DNA of 64,000 nucleotides from Deltaproteobacteria bacterium (GTDB lineage Bacteria; Desulfobacterota; Binatia; Binatales; Binataceae), in NCBI GenBank assembly GCA_021794015.1, contig JAJYRQ010000005.1, forward strand, positions 62,001-126,000. The letters are read 5' to 3'. The notes under the pieces were generated by a model, which had not been told where the DNA came from, ran no database searches, and was given only the letters and a program-made list of their open reading frames with translations. Every line of letters starts with the position of its first letter. Position 1 is the stretch's first letter. Position numbers and translations under genes: made by a program. Positions 52,246-60,098 of the stretch are shown one piece after another.

Positions 52246-53074
52246 GCGTTCGGATGACCTCTCGCGTCTGGTTCGAAGCCTTCCGCCGTCCGACTTTCTC
52301 TTAACGTTTCGGGACATCTTCTGGGAGTGCGGTAACGCGCTGTTGGAGACGGTCAACTCGCCGCCAAAGGACTTAACGCCGGGAATCGTCCGAGCCGCGA
52401 TCCGGATCGTGCTGTTTGGCGTCGCCACGTTGGCCCAGAAATTCGATGGCGCTTCCCCTGAGGTTGTGTATGCGTCAAACATCATGCTGTTCCACCCGGC
52501 TTCCGAGCTATCGGGCGACGAAGGGGAAAAGATACGCTCCTACCTGAGATTTTCGCCTCCTGAAACCGACCTGCATGCGCTGTGCGGGGTGCTAGTCCTG
52601 GAGCCCGAACTTTCGACAACGACGGCACCTGGGAGACCGCCGCGTCCAGATACGTCGCTGACTCCTCTCGCCCTCGCGGTTCCGAAAGAGCTACGCGACC
52701 GGAGCACCGGGCGATGGAAGGCTTTGCCTGGCGCGCCCATGGCATTTTGCACCGGCGGCCTCGAAGCTTACCGTGACACGTCAACCCTCGGCGACTGGTG
52801 TCGGCAAAAGGGCGATTTCCCCCAAAGCACGGCAGCCGCGGTCGACGACTATTTCCGAACCGAAGAGGCGCGGTCGGTTCGAAGCTTCATTTCTATTCCG
52901 ATTAAACCGTTGGACGGGCAGGCCGTCGGAGTGCTCAACATTCACCGGAACCAGCCGGGATTGCTCGAGGAAAAGGAACCAGTCAAGCAGTTTGTGCCCC
53001 TCGCAACTCCCTTTGTCTTTGTCCTTATTCCGCCGCTGAAATTACAAGAAAGACTCAGGGATAATAACGCTTGA
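52154..53074 (+). CDS. GAF-like domain protein, C-terminal part after frameshift
   Basis: The open frame gives 306 residues: a membrane segment GAAIAATALFFFGQ, a Lys/Glu-rich helix, a soluble region with LVRSLPPSDFLLTFRDIFWECGNALL, and a C-terminal GAF-like core (VRSFISIPIKPLDGQAVGVLNIHRNQPGLL). The membrane segment continues the one encoded at 51970-52147 in another frame, so the natural gene probably spans 51970-53074. The ATG at 52154 would be an internal start. GAF domains bind small ligands and occur in sensors; no catalytic or DNA-binding domain is present. A 58-residue gene follows. Confidence 0.6.
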   Translation: MGAAIAATALFFFGQRAAEAQRKESEMRLDKRSDDLSRLVRSLPPSDFLLTFRDIFWECGNALLETVNSPPKDLTPGIVRAAIRIVLFGVATLAQKFDGASPEVVYASNIMLFHPASELSGDEGEKIRSYLRFSPPETDLHALCGVLVLEPELSTTTAPGRPPRPDTSLTPLALAVPKELRDRSTGRWKALPGAPMAFCTGGLEAYRDTSTLGDWCRQKGDFPQSTAAAVDDYFRTEEARSVRSFISIPIKPLDGQAVGVLNIHRNQPGLLEEKEPVKQFVPLATPFVFVLIPPLKLQERLRDNNA

Positions 53075-53140
53075 GAGGGTGGCTCCGGACGGCCGCGAGG
53101 CTCGCCTCCCAGTTGGCCGCGGAGCACCAGAGGAGGAGCG

Positions 53141-53317
53141 ATGGATATTACGGCTCGCTCGAAAAAACCGGCGCTCCAGGAGCGCCTGATGGCAATAAGC
53201 GGGAATTTGGGAAAAATTCGCTCCGGCGAGTCGAAACCCGAAGTAGTCGAGTATCGGCGAGAGGGCGACCGCATCTCCGTTCGGATCAAGACCCGGGACG
53301 GCGAACCGGCGGCGTGA
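53141..53317 (+). CDS. Small hypothetical protein, 58 residues
   Basis: ATG 53141 is preceded by a very strong AGGAGGAG ribosome binding site four bases upstream, better than most genes here. The product is highly charged (Lys/Arg/Glu-rich, containing RSGESKPEVVEYRREGDRI) with a beta-like VEYRREGDRISVRIKTRDG stretch. It matches nothing I know. It sits 66 bases after the GAF-like gene, so it may be co-expressed with it. Confidence 0.5.
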   Translation: MDITARSKKPALQERLMAISGNLGKIRSGESKPEVVEYRREGDRISVRIKTRDGEPAA

Positions 53318-53800
53318 GGATGCGCGCCGGCCAACGGTTCCTACCAGATAGCTCCCGTTCCGACCGCGCAAAAGGGGTGCATCGTCCCAAGCCGCAGTAC
53401 TTCGTACTCGATCGGCCGAGTAGCGGCTTGATTGTGGCCGGTCGGTTTTCAAGGGCCGCGCCGAGCCAGCAGGTTCGCCTTTCGAGAGCGCTTCGTTAGT
53501 AGCGTACCGACGCACCGCTGCCGTGCCAACGCTAGGGCGAAGCCGTTGCGCCAACATCTTCGGATTCTCGCGGCCCTTAAGCGAAGGGCTCCCTTAGCCG
53601 ACTTGACGCCGTGGGCACTACACTAACCCTGAAATCGCACATCCTCCGCTGACCCTTCAGCTACCGCCCGATATTCAGCACGCACAGAGGGCGCCCGGTA
53701 CCCAAGACCCTCGCCTGCGCACTCTCGCGGGCCGGCTCTTTTTTCGCTGCCGGCAGGCGCAAGGCTCCGACATCGGCTCAAGGTCAAGCCGGGATGTGGG
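53318..53800. other. Intergenic region without recognisable gene
   Basis: About 480 bases between converging genes. Reading frames are Arg/Ser/Pro-rich and unconvincing on both strands. No tRNA, repeat or strong terminator is evident. Confidence 0.4.
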
Positions 53801-54958
53801 CTAGGGACCGCCGCGGCCGAGCAGGCGGTCGGAGATGACTCGCAACTGGATTTCGGAGGTGCCCTCAAAAATCCGCGTTAGCCGCGCGTCGCGCCAGTAG
53901 CGCTCGACCGCAAAGTCCTTGGTGTAGCCGTAGCCGCCGTGGATTTGCAGCGCCGCGCTGGTGACCCGCTCGGCCATCTCCGAGGCAAACCACTTGGCCA
54001 TCGAGGCCTCCTTGTCGCAGCGCCGGCGCTGGTCGATGAGCGAAGCGGCGTGATAGGTGAGCTGGCGGGCCGCCTCGACCTCGGCCGCCATCTCGGCAAG
54101 CTTGAAGCGAATTGCCTGGAACTCGGCGATCGCCCGGCGAAACTGCACTCGGCGCTGCGCGTAGGTGAGCGCATCCTCAAGCCCGCCGCGCGCAAGCCCA
54201 ATCGCGCGCGCCGCGGTATGGACGCGGGCGACCTCGAGCCCTTCCATCATGTTGTAAAAGGCGCGGCCGCGCTCGCCGAGCAGCGCCGAGGCCGGCAGCC
54301 GGTAGTTGTCAAAGTGCAGCTCCCAGGTCTTCCAGCCAAAGTAGCCGATTTTGCGGATCGGCGCGCCGCTCACCCCCTCGGGCAGCTTGCCCCGCTCCTT
54401 GAGCACCAGGAACTGGCTGATGCCCGCGTAGCGGCGCTCCGGAGAAGGCGGCGGATCGGTGCGCGCGAACAGGACGATAAAATCGGCGCCGTCGGCAAAG
54501 GTGCACCAGGTCTTGGTGCCGTTAATCACCCAGTGATCGCCCTCGCGCGCGGCCCGGCACGACACGTTGGCCAAATCCGAGCCGGCGTCCGGCTCGGACA
54601 GCGCAAAGGCCCCCAACAGCTCACCCTTGGCCATGCGCGGAAAGTAGGCGCGCCGATGCTCTTCGCTGACACCGCCCCACAGCGTGTTGCCGCGGGCGAT
54701 GATGCTGGCCACGCTCATCCAGGCCCGCGCCAGCTCCTCGGTCACCAGGACGTACTCGAAGGCGCCCAGGCCAAGCCCGCCGTACTGCTCGGGAATCAGG
54801 ATGCCGAAATAGCCCAGCTCGCCCATCCGCTGCCGAAGCGCCTCGGGAATCTCGCCCTGGACCGGGTCGAGCTGGTTGGCCGCCGGCAACACCTCCTTCA
54901 TGGCGAACTCGCGCGCCATGCGCTGAATCAGCTCCCGCTCCTCGGTCATGTGGCTCAT
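53801..54958 (-). CDS. Acyl-CoA dehydrogenase
   Basis: The 385-residue flavoenzyme catalyses alpha,beta-dehydrogenation of acyl-CoA. It opens LIQRMAREFAMKEVLPAANQLD, followed by GILIPEQYGGLGLGAFEYVLVTEEL, FALSEPDAGSDLANV (FAD-binding), INGTKTWCTFADGADFIVLFART, and the C-terminal helix bundle QIHGGYGYTKDFAVERYWRDARLTRIFEGTSEIQL. The catalytic Glu is in IFEGTSE (E365). The chain length of the substrate is not readable. Its ATG overlaps the stop of the upstream MaoC gene (54955-54958), so dehydrogenase and hydratase are coupled. Confidence 0.95.
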   Translation of the reverse strand: MSHMTEERELIQRMAREFAMKEVLPAANQLDPVQGEIPEALRQRMGELGYFGILIPEQYGGLGLGAFEYVLVTEELARAWMSVASIIARGNTLWGGVSEEHRRAYFPRMAKGELLGAFALSEPDAGSDLANVSCRAAREGDHWVINGTKTWCTFADGADFIVLFARTDPPPSPERRYAGISQFLVLKERGKLPEGVSGAPIRKIGYFGWKTWELHFDNYRLPASALLGERGRAFYNMMEGLEVARVHTAARAIGLARGGLEDALTYAQRRVQFRRAIAEFQAIRFKLAEMAAEVEAARQLTYHAASLIDQRRRCDKEASMAKWFASEMAERVTSAALQIHGGYGYTKDFAVERYWRDARLTRIFEGTSEIQLRVISDRLLGRGGP

Positions 54959-55446
54959 CGCCGAACCTCCCTGCGGATCACCAGGTTGGTGCGGCGAAAA
55001 TCGATCGCCAACTCGCCGCCGGCGTTGAATCCCTCGGTATGCCAGCCGACAATGCCGCTGTCGGGCCTGCTGGCCGACTCTCGCTTCTCCAGCACCGTGC
55101 TGCGTGCGGTAAGCGTCTCACCCGGGTAAACCGGGCGGTGAAACTTAAGCCCGTCCACGCCGAGGAACAATCCGCCGGCCTCGCTCAGGTCCTCCACCGA
55201 GAGGCCGAACACGGTCAGGAAAATCAGCATCGGATGGACCACTACTCCCGGATGGCCATGGGCGCGGGCAAACTCGGCGTTGAAGTAAAGCGGGTTGAAG
55301 CTCATGCTGAGCGACGTGAACAGAACCTGGTCGGCCTCGGTGATGGTCCGGCCCCAGTGATGACGGAAAACCTGGCCGACCGCGAAGTCTTCGTAGCAGT
55401 TGCCCTTGGGCCACTTCCTTGCCCGGCTGCGCAAATTCTCGCTCAT
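54955..55446 (-). CDS. MaoC-family hot-dog-fold dehydratase
   Basis: The 163-residue protein has the MaoC fold. YEDFAVGQVFRHHWGRTITEADQVLFTSLSM is the domain opening, with the catalytic Asp in TEADQ-type motif followed by NPLYFNAEFARAHGHPGVVVHPMLIFLTVFGL (His of the H-P pair). The usual MaoC hydratase reaction is trans-2-enoyl-CoA to 3-hydroxyacyl-CoA, the step after acyl-CoA dehydrogenase. The next gene overlaps by four bases. The start is ATG 55446. Confidence 0.9.
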   Translation of the reverse strand: MSENLRSRARKWPKGNCYEDFAVGQVFRHHWGRTITEADQVLFTSLSMSFNPLYFNAEFARAHGHPGVVVHPMLIFLTVFGLSVEDLSEAGGLFLGVDGLKFHRPVYPGETLTARSTVLEKRESASRPDSGIVGWHTEGFNAGGELAIDFRRTNLVIRREVRR

Positions 55447-55705
55447 GCTCTTTGCCCGACTCAGGGCGGGCCGCCGCCGCGCCGCGTTGCTAGCTGGATA
55501 ACTTTGACAGCCGCCGCGACGGCACGCAAACGCTCACGCCCCGCCGGTCGCGGGCTGTCGTCTCGTCTGCCGCCGGGCGGCATGATAAATCTATCAGCCC
55601 GTGCCGGCGCGCCGGCCGGCTTGAGGCAACTGCCCGGGGCCGCACGCCTGCCTCTGCGGCAAGGCCCCCCAATAGCGGTGTTCGAGCGGGACCGAAGAGC
55701 GCAAA

Positions 55706-57460
55706 GTGGCCGATAGAACAAGGCTGCTTTCCTGCCTGGCGCTGATGCTTTGCCTTTGGGGCTGCGCGCTGGAGCAGGGACAGAGGACACCGGCACGCCA
55801 GCAGCTTTTTCTCGGCGAATACGGCGCCAATCAGCACGGCCGCAAGACATTGGTGGACCGGGTGGTGGAGACCGACCCCGGCTCGATCCGCGTCTGGGTG
55901 AAGCCGGCAGCGGCGCTTGACAGGCCGTTGCGCCTGGCGGTCCTGCCCTTCGTCGACCGCGGCAGCGGCAACTACATCTTGAACAAGCTCCCCCTGACAC
56001 ATCGTGACCCGCAGGCGCTTGCCCAATGGCGATGGACCAGCGCCAACCGGCTGCGCAGGCTGATGCACGGCTTCTTAAGCCAGCGGCAGTTCGATATGGT
56101 GCCGCTGCCGGAAGTCAACGCAGCGCTGGCCGCCCACGGCGTGGCGACCGACCTGGACTTGGCCCGCGTGCCGCCGCCCAAGTTGGGGCAATGGCTTGAC
56201 GCCGACGCCGTCGTCTACGGCGAGGTGACCCACTACGAAGCCTACTACCTGTTTTTGCTGGCGGGCTGGCAGGTCACGCTAAGGATCGCGATCGTTGCCA
56301 CCCGAGACGGAGCCGAGCTTTTGCGCGGCCGAAGCACGCGCTACATGGTCGCCCTGGAGCCGGCCGTCTCCCTGATCGACATCGGCATCCACTCGGCCAT
56401 CGACCTCGAAGACCTGCGCGATGTGCGGCTAAGACGGGCCGAGGAGGAGGCGGCACGCGAACTGGTCATGCGAATCCCGCAAACGCCCCTGCCTGGCGTG
56501 GGCGCGGCGGAAACCAGCGAGGACGCACCGGCCGGGCAGAGTTCGATGGGCACTCCGGATGCCGCAGCCGGTAGGGAGAAACGACAGGCTTTACCGGCCG
56601 CATCGGCTCTGGCAACCGCCTCTACAACGCGCCGGCAGCCGGCGCTCCCGGCCGAGAACCGGGGCCCGCCCCAAGGCCGGCCTGCCGCCGCGCCACCGCA
56701 CCGGGTCGCTGCGGCGGCCGATTTGAACTACGGAGTGCCGGGGCGGCCGCCGCAGCGTTTCTTCGTCCGCGAGTTTGCCGTCCGCCGCCATGGCCGCAAG
56801 AATCTCCTCGACCGTCTGCTCGAAACCGATCCGGCGACCTTCACGGCGCATACTTCGCAAGAGTACTGCCGGGCACTGCCGCAGCGGTTGGCGGTTCTGC
56901 CGTTTTGGTACGACGGCAGCGGCAACCTTATCGTCAACCGGCTGCCGCTCACCTGGCGCGACAGCGCGCAGCGGGAACGTTGGCGCTGGACTTACGCCAA
57001 CCGGATGCGCCGCGTGCTGACCTCGTTCCTGGCGCAGCGCGGTTTCGCCATGGCGCCCCTGCCGCGGATCGACGCGGCGCTGGCCGCCCACAACGTGAAA
57101 ACGATCGCGCAGCTTCTGGCCGTACCGCCTCCGCTGCTGGGCCGCTGGCTGCGGGCCGATGCGCTGGTGTACGGCGAACTGGAACGCTACGAAGGGCTGT
57201 ACGCTTTCCTGGTCGCCGGCTGGCACATCAAGGCGCGCTTGACCCTGGTCTCGGCACGCGATGGCCGCCGGCTGGCTGAATTCGGAGGCGGCCGTTTCGC
57301 GATCGGCGTGCAACCCGCGGTGGTGCCGACCGACATCATAATCGGTTCGGGTCTGAGCCTGCTTGAACTGCGCGACATCCGGCTAAGGCGCGCCGAAGAG
57401 GAAGTCGCACGCGAGATGATGCTGCGCCTGCCGGTCTGTCCGAAGGCGCCTGACGGCTGA
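55706..57460 (+). CDS. Lipoprotein with two tandem GNA1162/DUF799-type domains
   Basis: The 584-residue product has a lipoprotein-like signal (LLSCLALMLCLWGC) and two homologous copies of about 220 residues, joined by a ~75-residue Pro/Ala/Gln-rich linker. Each copy has LAVLPFxxxGSGNxIxNxLPLTxRD, WRWTxANRxRRxxxxFLxQRxFxMxPLP, DAxVYGExxxYExxYxFLxAGW and ELRDIRLRRAEEExAREMMLR-type segments. GNA1162 lipoproteins are normally one such domain and resemble CsgG-like outer-membrane assembly factors. Duplication inside one chain is the unusual point. The start is GTG 55706. It probably sits in the outer membrane, but its function is unknown. Confidence 0.8.
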   Translation: MADRTRLLSCLALMLCLWGCALEQGQRTPARQQLFLGEYGANQHGRKTLVDRVVETDPGSIRVWVKPAAALDRPLRLAVLPFVDRGSGNYILNKLPLTHRDPQALAQWRWTSANRLRRLMHGFLSQRQFDMVPLPEVNAALAAHGVATDLDLARVPPPKLGQWLDADAVVYGEVTHYEAYYLFLLAGWQVTLRIAIVATRDGAELLRGRSTRYMVALEPAVSLIDIGIHSAIDLEDLRDVRLRRAEEEAARELVMRIPQTPLPGVGAAETSEDAPAGQSSMGTPDAAAGREKRQALPAASALATASTTRRQPALPAENRGPPQGRPAAAPPHRVAAAADLNYGVPGRPPQRFFVREFAVRRHGRKNLLDRLLETDPATFTAHTSQEYCRALPQRLAVLPFWYDGSGNLIVNRLPLTWRDSAQRERWRWTYANRMRRVLTSFLAQRGFAMAPLPRIDAALAAHNVKTIAQLLAVPPPLLGRWLRADALVYGELERYEGLYAFLVAGWHIKARLTLVSARDGRRLAEFGGGRFAIGVQPAVVPTDIIIGSGLSLLELRDIRLRRAEEEVAREMMLRLPVCPKAPDG

Positions 57461-57491
57461 GACCCCGGCGCGGCGCCTTAGCTGCCCCGGC

Positions 57492-58490
57492 TTAGCCCTT
57501 GCGGACCATCTCTTTGGCAACGGCCGGAGTGAAGACCAGACCCGCTACCACCCGCAACAAGACACCCACGATGTTACGCGCAAGGCTCATCGCCAACAGC
57601 GCCGATTCTTCGCAAAAGGCGCCAAAGATTAGCACAATTGCCGCCTGCTCGACCCCAAGCCCAGCCGGCGTGAGCGGCACACTGGTGGCCAGAAGCTCAC
57701 CGGGATAGAGCGCGAGCACGTGCGCCAGGGAAAGCGGCAGACGAAAACTGCGCATCTGCAGGTAAAGCACAGCTCCCTGCACCAGCAGAATGCCCGCGCG
57801 GATGGCGCCCAGACGCCGGTAGTCGGCCAGGCGGGCGCGCCGGAAGGCGCCGAGCGAGCGCCGCTCGTAGAGCCACCGCAAGGGCATCCAATTCGGACGC
57901 CCCCGCAGCCAAAACCAGGCGCCGAGAACGAGCACGGCCAAGGCGCCGAAAGGCAGGTACCACGGCAGCGGAACCGCGAGACTGGGCAGCAAAAGCCGGG
58001 TCGCCGCCAACATGCCAACGATTACCAGCAGATCGACGAATCCCTGGAAGGCCAGCGTGAAGCTGGCTTCCAGCCAGCCGATGCGCTTGCGCCGCGAAAC
58101 CAGCAACGCAAACGTGCCGCTGGCCGCCACCACGTTGACCAACTGCAAAAAATACTGGCTCGCGTTAAGCGCCAGCATTTCGCCAAACCCGGTCCGCTTG
58201 CGCAGGTAGGTGAACAAACGCGAAAAGAGAAACGTCTCTCCCGCCAGATTGCAGACAAATCCCGCTACCGTGGCCGCGATAAACCAGGATACGCGAGCCT
58301 GCGCCAAAGCCGACACCAACGCGCGAAACGACACCCCGCGCAACAGGTACCAGACCAGAGCCAGGGCTAAACCATACCCGCCAACGCTCCACAACCAACC
58401 GGAGCCGCGGGCCGCCGCCTGCGGCAAAAACCCTTCACCCTCCGGCCCACCCGGCGAAGACCAATCGCTCTGCGCTTCAAAATGGGACAC
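57492..58490 (-). CDS. Flippase-like membrane protein (UPF0104 / lysylphosphatidylglycerol-synthase TM type)
   Basis: The 332-residue protein has about eight hydrophobic helices and the family pattern of LPG_synthase_TM proteins. It contains AATVAGFVCNLAGETFLFSRLF, MLALNASQYFLQLVNVVAASG, FTLAFQGFVDLLVIVG and PLTPAGLGVEQAAIVLIFGA, the PAG-LG motif being the best signature. Relatives include AglD and MprF-type flippases that move lipids or lipid-linked sugars. The gene is divergent from the sulfoquinovose-synthase-like gene across 55 bases, which may mean a linked lipid or glycan role. The start is ATG 58490. Confidence 0.75.
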   Translation of the reverse strand: MSHFEAQSDWSSPGGPEGEGFLPQAAARGSGWLWSVGGYGLALALVWYLLRGVSFRALVSALAQARVSWFIAATVAGFVCNLAGETFLFSRLFTYLRKRTGFGEMLALNASQYFLQLVNVVAASGTFALLVSRRKRIGWLEASFTLAFQGFVDLLVIVGMLAATRLLLPSLAVPLPWYLPFGALAVLVLGAWFWLRGRPNWMPLRWLYERRSLGAFRRARLADYRRLGAIRAGILLVQGAVLYLQMRSFRLPLSLAHVLALYPGELLATSVPLTPAGLGVEQAAIVLIFGAFCEESALLAMSLARNIVGVLLRVVAGLVFTPAVAKEMVRKG

Positions 58491-58545
58491 GGGTTTAGTA
58501 TACCTACCAAGCAGTCTGCCTGAACAGGGAAACCGGAGGCTGAAC

Positions 58546-59817
58546 GTGAAAATCCTCGTCGTCGGCGGAGACGGCTACCTGGGATGGCCCCAAGCCATGT
58601 ACCTTTCGCGCCGGGGGCACGACGTGACTGTGCTCGACAACCTGGCCCATCGGCGCTGGGACCTCGAATGCGGCACCGACAGCCTTGTCCCGATTGCCGA
58701 CTTGCGGGTGAGAGCCCAGGCCTGGCTGGAGATTAGCGGCAAGACCATCGACCTGCGGCTGGGCGACGTAACCGACTTCGCGATGGTTGAGCAAACGGTC
58801 AGCGCCCTGAAGCCCGACGCCATCGTTCATTTCGGCGAGCAGCCCAGTGCTCCCTACTCGATGATCGATCGCGCGCACGCGGTTTACACCCAGCTCAACA
58901 ACATCACGGGCACCCTGAATCTTCTTTACGCCATCAAGGAGCACCGCCCCGACTGTCATCTGGTGAAGCTGGGCACCATGGGCGAGTACGGCACGCCCAA
59001 CATCGACATCGAGGAGGGGTTCATCGAAATTTCGCACAACGGCCGGCGCGACAGGTTGCCGTTTCCCAAGCAGCCGGGGTCGTTTTATCACCTCTCCAAG
59101 GTGCACGATTCGCACAACATTCTGTTCGCCTGCCGCACTTGGGGCCTGCGGTCGACAGACCTAAACCAAGGCATCGTCTACGGTGTCGAGACCGACGAGG
59201 CGGCCCTGGACGCGCGGCTTGCCACCCGTTTTGACTACGACGCAATCTGGGGCACCGTGCTGAACCGCTTCTGCGTGCAGGCGCTGGTTGGCGGGAGGCT
59301 GACGGTCTACGGGCGGGGCGGGCAAACCAGGGGCTTCATCAACATCCGGGACACCATGCGCTGCATCGAGCTGGCCCTGCTGAATCCGCCGCGGGCGGGC
59401 GAGTACCGGGTTTTCAACCAGTTTACCGAACAGTTCTCGGTGGCGGCGCTGGCCGCGATGGTGCAGCGGGCGGCGGGCAAAAAGGGCATCAACGTCGAAA
59501 TCGCGCACCGCGAAAATCCGCGGGTGGAAGCCCAGTCCCATTATTACAACGCGCGGCATGCCAAGCTTGTCGACCTCGGTCTCGAGCCGCATCGCCTGAC
59601 CGAGGCCTTTGTTGAATCAATTCTCGCCCGGATCGAGCCTCTGCGCCCGCGCGTAAACCCCGCGATCCTGGAACCGCTGGTCAGGTGGGGAGCGACCAGA
59701 AACCGTGCCGGTTATCTGCACGCCAAGGACAAGGCGTCGATCGCGGCAGACGAGCGCTTTTCCGCCGGAGCCCCAAGCGGCGCGGCGCCTCTCCATGCCG
59801 ACGGCAGGGTAAGGTAG
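58546..59817 (+). CDS. NAD-dependent epimerase, UDP-sulfoquinovose synthase (SQD1/SqdB) like
   Basis: The 423-residue SDR-family enzyme has a Rossmann glycine motif (ILVVGGDGYLGWPQAMYL). Its catalytic residues read LGTMGEYGTPNIDIEEG (Thr in place of the usual Ser) and FYHLSKVHDSHN (YxxxK). NQGIVYGVETDEAALDARL and the QPSAPYSMID block match SQD1-type enzymes, which make UDP-sulfoquinovose from UDP-glucose and sulfite. The close similarity of these blocks makes this specific call likely. GTG 58546 has GGAGG upstream, and earlier starts run into the divergent gene. No sqdX/sqdD partner lies adjacent. Confidence 0.83.
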   Translation: MKILVVGGDGYLGWPQAMYLSRRGHDVTVLDNLAHRRWDLECGTDSLVPIADLRVRAQAWLEISGKTIDLRLGDVTDFAMVEQTVSALKPDAIVHFGEQPSAPYSMIDRAHAVYTQLNNITGTLNLLYAIKEHRPDCHLVKLGTMGEYGTPNIDIEEGFIEISHNGRRDRLPFPKQPGSFYHLSKVHDSHNILFACRTWGLRSTDLNQGIVYGVETDEAALDARLATRFDYDAIWGTVLNRFCVQALVGGRLTVYGRGGQTRGFINIRDTMRCIELALLNPPRAGEYRVFNQFTEQFSVAALAAMVQRAAGKKGINVEIAHRENPRVEAQSHYYNARHAKLVDLGLEPHRLTEAFVESILARIEPLRPRVNPAILEPLVRWGATRNRAGYLHAKDKASIAADERFSAGAPSGAAPLHADGRVR

Positions 59818-60055
59818 CGGGACCGGTCGGTGGCCCGGCCTCGGCTTGCCGCCGAGCTACGCCTGCGCCCGCCGGCTCGCGCGGAACGCGGCAGGCCGAA
59901 CGCGCAAGCCACGGATCATCGCGGGACTGCGCCGGCAGCGCCGGGTGCCGGCACGAGACCTTGCGGATTGATCGGGAAGGGCGGCTCTGCTATGGAAAAG
60001 TATGGTTCTTATTGCAAGCGAAGGCGCGGTCGTCGCCCGACTGCGGCCGAAGCAA
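59818..60055. other. Intergenic leader region upstream of guaB
   Basis: I see no gene in these 238 bases. The last ~60 bases include a second stem (GCGGTCG 60027-60033 with CGACTGC 60038-60044) just before the terminator hairpin, so the guaB leader may be structured. The guaB promoter is expected here. Confidence 0.35.
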
Positions 60056-60085
60056 GCCTGCGCTGCTGCGCGGGCTTTTTGTTTT
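60056..60085 (+). terminator. Intrinsic terminator or attenuator just upstream of guaB
   Basis: GCCTGCGC (60056-60063) pairs with GCGCGGGC (60068-60075), with one G-U pair, around a TGCT loop. TTTTTGTTTT follows (60076-60085). It ends 13 bases before the guaB ATG, and the GGAG ribosome binding site follows directly. It could end the sqdB-like transcript, or act as an attenuator in the guaB leader. Confidence 0.7.
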
Positions 60086-60098
60086 GCGGAGACGACCG

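Noticed and set aside
59941..60098. SRP RNA, tRNA or known riboswitch before guaB
   Set aside because: The GGAA tetraloop core of SRP RNA, a T-arm and purine-riboswitch core sequences were not found; only the terminator hairpin and one other stem are visible.
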